From contig CAJTND010000026.1 in assembly GCA_910577995.1 (NCBI GenBank), forward strand, positions 1 through 9,250: a stretch of DNA of 9,250 nucleotides, in the 5' to 3' direction. Origin of the DNA: an uncultured Christensenella sp. Lineage in GTDB: Bacteria > Bacillota > Clostridia > Christensenellales > Pumilibacteraceae. Within the stretch, counting starts at the first letter, position 1, and each line of letters opens with the position of its first letter. The notes beneath the pieces were generated by a model. The model ran no database searches and had not been told where the DNA came from. It saw nothing but the letters and a program-made list of their open reading frames with translations. Both the position numbers and the translations under genes were made by a program. Shown in pieces: positions 7,113 through 9,250 of this stretch.

Positions 7113-7166
7113 GGCTTTTGTATTGCTGTCGCAATATTATCCGCAAAATCGCGGATAATAGCCGTT
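7095..7166. other. Perfect four-way cloverleaf of inverted repeats
   Basis: Seventy-two bases fold completely into four Watson-Crick helices. A 7-bp closing stem is AACGGCT (7095-7101) with AGCCGTT (7160-7166). It encloses an 8-bp arm (7103-7110 with 7114-7121, loop AAG), a 5-bp arm (7122-7126 with 7131-7135, loop TGTC) and a 9-bp arm (7136-7144 with 7151-7159, loop AAAATC). Only C7102 is unpaired at the junction. Because all pairs are Watson-Crick, strand cannot be told. It lies between a terminator and a promoter, so it may act as DNA rather than RNA. It lacks tRNA landmarks. Confidence 0.8.
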
Positions 7167-7172
7167 AGTTGA

Positions 7173-7219
7173 AATACAGCGTGGATTTGCTCTTGCAAGC
7201 AAGCAAATCCACTTGTATT
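7173..7219. other. Long stem-loop beside the cloverleaf
   Basis: An 11-bp perfect stem (7181-7191 with 7202-7212, 10-nt loop) is extended by 6 bp more, AATACA (7173-7178) with TGTATT (7214-7219), across a small 2-by-1 internal loop. The loop contains CTTGCAAG, itself a palindrome. It starts six bases after the cloverleaf and ends nine bases before the terminator T-run, so the three elements form one nearly fully paired block. Confidence 0.7.
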
Positions 7220-7228
7220 ATACATCCG

Positions 7229-7251
7229 AAAAAACCGCTTTGTCAAGCGGT
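7229..7251 (-). terminator. Rho-independent terminator of the regulator-aminotransferase unit
   Basis: On the minus strand ACCGCTT and AAGCGGT form a perfect 7-bp stem with a GACA loop, followed directly by a run of T (TTTTTTC, last stem base included). It lies about 95 bases after the aminotransferase stop. I see no gene or site in the intervening 7252-7346. Confidence 0.82.
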
Positions 7252-7346
7252 AAAAGAATTTCGTTGGGATTTCTCGATGTTTGCGTGCGGGCGGTCGCCT
7301 TGTTGGGGCGCGCGCCGCGGGATAAGCGCCTTATATCGCCGAGCGT

Positions 7347-8525
7347 TCAGCCTATGCTTTTGAGGAACTCGCGCATGCGCTCGAACGCGATATTGAGCGT
7401 TTTCAGCGACGATGCGTAAGTACAGCGGACGTGGGATCTTCCGCTCGAGCCGAACGCCGTGCCCGGAACGACGGCGACTTTTTGCGCGCGCAGAAGGTTT
7501 TCCGCGAAGCTCTCGCCGTCCATGCCCGTGCGCTTTTCGACCTCGGGAAATACGTAGAACGCGCCCTTCGGCTCGAAGCACGTAAGACCCATGTCGCCGA
7601 GCATGCCGACGGCGAATTTTCTGCGCCTGTCGTACTCGGCGCGCATTTCCTCGACGCGTTCGTAGTCGTTGTCGCGCCCGTCGCGGAGCGCGGCGTATGC
7701 CGCTTCCTGGCTCGCGGTCGGCGCGCACATTATTGTATACTGATGGATCTTGAGCGCGGCGTCGGCTACGGGGCGCGGCGCGCACAGCCAGCCGATGCGC
7801 CAGCCCGTCATTGCGAATGCCTTGCTGAAACCGTTGAGCGTGACCGTGCGTTCTTTCATTCCGTCGAGCGACGCTATCGAGACGTGGCGCGAGCCGTAGG
7901 TCAACTCCGCGTATATCTCGTCGGATATGACGAACAGTCCGCGGTTTTTTATCACCGTTGCGAGCGCGGAAAGCTCCGCCCGATCGAGCGCCGCGCCCGT
8001 CGGGTTGTTGGGGTACGGGAGGATGAGGAGCTTGCAGGTCTTGTCGATAGCGCGGTCGAGCGCGTCCGCGGTCAGTTTGAAGCCGTTGGACGCAGACAGC
8101 GGTATAGGCTTGACGATGCCGCCCGCGATGCGGACGTTGGGCGCATAGCTGACGTATGACGGATCGGGGACGAGCACACCGTCGCCCGGCGTTACGAGCG
8201 TGCGGAGCGCGAGGTCGATGCCCTCGGACGCGCCGACGGTGACTATCGTTTCGTTGCCGTCGTAATCCAGACCGAAGCGGTCGCGGCAGTAGCGCGTTAT
8301 TTCGTCGATGAGCTTCTTGTCGCCGCGATTGGCGGTATAGCCCGTGCGGCCCGAGATTATCGATTTGACCGCGCAGTCGCGGTACGTCCACGGCGTGACG
8401 AAATCGGGCTCGCCCACGCCGAGCGAGACCGCGCCTTCCGTCGTCGATACGAGGTCGAAGAATTTGCGTATGCCGCTCGGCGGGATGTCCGCGACCGTGC
8501 GGTTTATATAGTCGTCGTAATTCAC
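7347..8525 (-). CDS. PLP-dependent class I aminotransferase, YugH/AlaT-like
   Basis: This 392-aa enzyme is a fold-type I aminotransferase that should move an amino group between an amino acid and a 2-oxo acid in the cytoplasm. Visible landmarks are SLGVGEPDF (34-42), GYTANRG (62-68), NNPTG (173-177), SDEIYAELTY with D202 and Y205 for cofactor binding, the PLP-lysine K235 in NGFSKAFAMTGWRIGW, and the substrate-carboxylate arginine R367 in HVRCTY. The N-terminal PSGIRKFFDL and GVGEPDFVTPW resemble Bacillus YugH (AlaT), an alanine aminotransferase also encoded with an Lrp-type regulator (AlaR). That makes alanine-pyruvate exchange the best guess, but aspartate, aromatic and N-acetyl-diaminopimelate aminotransferases of this class look alike. 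The start is GTG, overlapping the regulator's stop as GTGA, with no strong ribosome site, so it is probably translated by coupling. Length and motifs are complete. Confidence 0.93.
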   Translation of the reverse strand: MNYDDYINRTVADIPPSGIRKFFDLVSTTEGAVSLGVGEPDFVTPWTYRDCAVKSIISGRTGYTANRGDKKLIDEITRYCRDRFGLDYDGNETIVTVGASEGIDLALRTLVTPGDGVLVPDPSYVSYAPNVRIAGGIVKPIPLSASNGFKLTADALDRAIDKTCKLLILPYPNNPTGAALDRAELSALATVIKNRGLFVISDEIYAELTYGSRHVSIASLDGMKERTVTLNGFSKAFAMTGWRIGWLCAPRPVADAALKIHQYTIMCAPTASQEAAYAALRDGRDNDYERVEEMRAEYDRRRKFAVGMLGDMGLTCFEPKGAFYVFPEVEKRTGMDGESFAENLLRAQKVAVVPGTAFGSSGRSHVRCTYASSLKTLNIAFERMREFLKSIG

Positions 8526-9010
8526 GGCATGACCGCTTGGCGTTTGTTCTCGCTCGGCACGGTCATTTCGCCGCCTATCTTGTATTTTTTGAGTATGAAG
8601 TGCGTCGCCGTCGACAGGACTTTGTCCATGACCGACAGTTTTTCGCTGACGAACGCCGCGACTTCGCGGAGGTTCTTGCCCTCGATAAACACCGCGAGGT
8701 CGTAGCCGCCGCTCATGAGATACAGGCTCTTGACTTCGGCGAACTTGTAAATGTCCTCGGCGAGCGCGTCGAAGCCGCGGCCGTATACCGGGTTGACGCG
8801 GACTTCGATCAGCGCTTCCACAAAATCGGGGTTAACTGCGGAGTCGTCGACGAGCGTCGTATACCCGAGTATAACTCCGGATTTTTCCATGCGCATTATC
8901 GCCGCGGCGACGGTCTTTTCGTCGCTGCCGACCGCTTTTGCGATCTTTGCGGCGGGCATGCGGCTGTCCGATTTGAGCACTTCGAGCACGTCTTTTTCTA
9001 TCTTCTCCAT
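8522..9010 (-). CDS. Lrp/AsnC-family transcriptional regulator
   Basis: This 162-aa protein has the two-domain plan of the Lrp/AsnC family. A winged helix-turn-helix covers residues 1-50, including the AAKIAKAVGSDEKTVAAAIMRM recognition unit (20-41, given in part: AKIAKAVGSD, EKTVAAAIMR) and a wing ending ILGYTTLVD. An effector-binding, oligomerising RAM domain covers about 65-142, with the typical LMSGGYDLAVFIEG (98-111). Such proteins assemble as dimers to octamers and respond to amino acids. The ATG has AGAGG eight bases upstream. Its stop overlaps the GTG start of the aminotransferase, so the two are co-expressed, and the regulator likely controls this operon in response to the enzyme's amino acid, as in the AlaR-AlaT pair of Bacillus. 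I see no convincing -35/-10 pair upstream; the region there is filled by repeats. Confidence 0.93.
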   Translation of the reverse strand: MEKIEKDVLEVLKSDSRMPAAKIAKAVGSDEKTVAAAIMRMEKSGVILGYTTLVDDSAVNPDFVEALIEVRVNPVYGRGFDALAEDIYKFAEVKSLYLMSGGYDLAVFIEGKNLREVAAFVSEKLSVMDKVLSTATHFILKKYKIGGEMTVPSENKRQAVMP

Positions 9011-9048
9011 TCTTTATACCTCTATTGATCTTTTTTCGGTTTTGGAAT

Positions 9049-9080
9049 TATCTTCCGCTTTCGGGCGGAACGGGTATTAT
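9049..9080. repeat. 32-nt repeat, copy 1
   Basis: This matches 9119-9150 at 28 of 32 positions, 70 bases apart in the same direction. Its left part folds as TTCCGC (9053-9058) with GCGGAA (9065-9070); its right part is the conserved CGGGTATTAT. It lies upstream of the Lrp-type gene, where promoter elements would be expected. Confidence 0.8.
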
Positions 9081-9118
9081 TTCTTATCGCTATGATTGCC
9101 GTTGCGACGGTAGTAGAC

Positions 9119-9150
9119 TATCTTCCGGTTTGTTGCGGAACGGGTATTAT
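9119..9150. repeat. 32-nt repeat, copy 2
   Basis: This is the partner of 9049-9080. All four differences fall in the hairpin's loop side (9128-9134), while the TTCCG (9123-9127) and CGGAA (9136-9140) arms are kept. Its last bases form the left arm of the outer helix at 9140-9199. Confidence 0.8.
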
Positions 9151-9199
9151 GCTTTGAGACTCTTCGCTTCGCTCAGAGTGACAAACAAGCATTACCCGT
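9140..9199. repeat. Dispersed hairpin repeat, copy B, with outer inverted arms
   Basis: The core 9156-9190 matches 24-58. Its hairpin ACTCT (9159-9163) with AGAGT (9175-9179) differs from copy A by a compensatory pair change. An outer 13-bp helix encloses it: ACGGGTA (9140-9146) with TACCCGT (9193-9199), and ATGCTT (9149-9154) with AAGCAT (9187-9192), with a TT bulge at 9147-9148. Confidence 0.75.
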
Positions 9200-9209
9200 C
9201 GCGCCGTCG

Positions 9210-9250
9210 CTTCCCCCTTTCGGGGGAAGTGTCAACGCGATAGCGTTGAC
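9210..9250. repeat. Double-hairpin repeat at the window edge
   Basis: Two perfect 8-bp hairpins stand side by side: CTTCCCCC (9210-9217) with GGGGGAAG (9222-9229), then GTCAACGC (9231-9238) with GCGTTGAC (9243-9250), loop GATA. This two-stem plan resembles intergenic repeats scattered through gut Clostridia such as Faecalibacterium (from memory). The element may continue past the window. Confidence 0.75.

Noticed and set aside
7095..7166. A tRNA gene, because of size and 7-bp closing stem
   Set aside because: There is no 7-nt anticodon loop, no TTC-like T-loop, and the arm and loop sizes do not fit on either strand.
9044..9056. GGAA-N5-TTCC palindrome as an Lrp operator
   Set aside because: The arms are only 4 bp, do not resemble the usual AT-rich Lrp site, and half of it belongs to the 32-nt repeat.
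9049..9150. A CRISPR array
   Set aside because: There are only two imperfect copies with one 38-bp gap and no cas gene.
17..9199. A 9-kb mobile element bounded by the direct repeats
   Set aside because: The interior is ordinary chromosomal genes with no transposase or integrase, and the repeat is of a dispersed kind.
9025..9243. A 72-codon plus-strand frame in the repeat region
   Set aside because: It is made of the dispersed repeats themselves; frames of this kind are common false genes.

Overview
The window carries seven protein genes, all on the minus strand, so the units are read from the right edge to the left. Gene content suggests an anaerobic Bacillota/Clostridia-type organism: an energy-coupling-factor (ECF) transporter core next to truA, a lipoprotein with a Listeria-Bacteroides (InlB B) repeat, a zinc-ribbon membrane protein, and an AsnC/Lrp regulator paired with a YugH-type aminotransferase. 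The DNA is fairly GC-rich, and the spacers contain dispersed hairpin repeats of a kind common in gut Clostridia. I cannot place the organism more closely.

Region by region, in transcription order: (1) 9011-9250 has no gene and is packed with repeats and hairpins. (2) 7347-9010 is a two-gene unit, an Lrp/AsnC regulator and a PLP aminotransferase whose ends overlap by four bases (GTGA), with a rho-independent terminator at 7229-7251. (3) 7054-7228 is a highly structured spacer. It holds a 72-nt perfectly paired four-way cloverleaf (7095-7166), a 17-bp stem-loop (7173-7219), and a promoter whose -10 lies in a perfect 18-bp palindrome. (4) 5158-7053 encodes a 631-aa lipoprotein. (5) 3533-5047 encodes a zinc-ribbon protein with about five membrane spans and an outside C-terminal domain, ending in a good terminator (3487-3519). 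(6) 76-3400 is the operon ecfA (a single polypeptide with both EcfA1 and EcfA2 ATPases), ecfT and truA. It is driven by a near-consensus promoter that sits directly against the ecfA start codon, so the message is probably leaderless. (7) 1-75 holds a hairpin after truA and another copy of the dispersed repeat.

Together, EcfA and EcfT would form the shared energising module of vitamin or metal uptake; no substrate-binding S component is present here. TruA modifies tRNA and is a traditional passenger of this operon. The regulator probably controls the aminotransferase with which it overlaps. The lipoprotein and the zinc-ribbon protein are envelope proteins of unknown function. The points most worth a second look are the cloverleaf spacer, the leaderless ecf promoter, the fused EcfA1-EcfA2, and the dispersed repeat whose helices are kept by compensatory changes.
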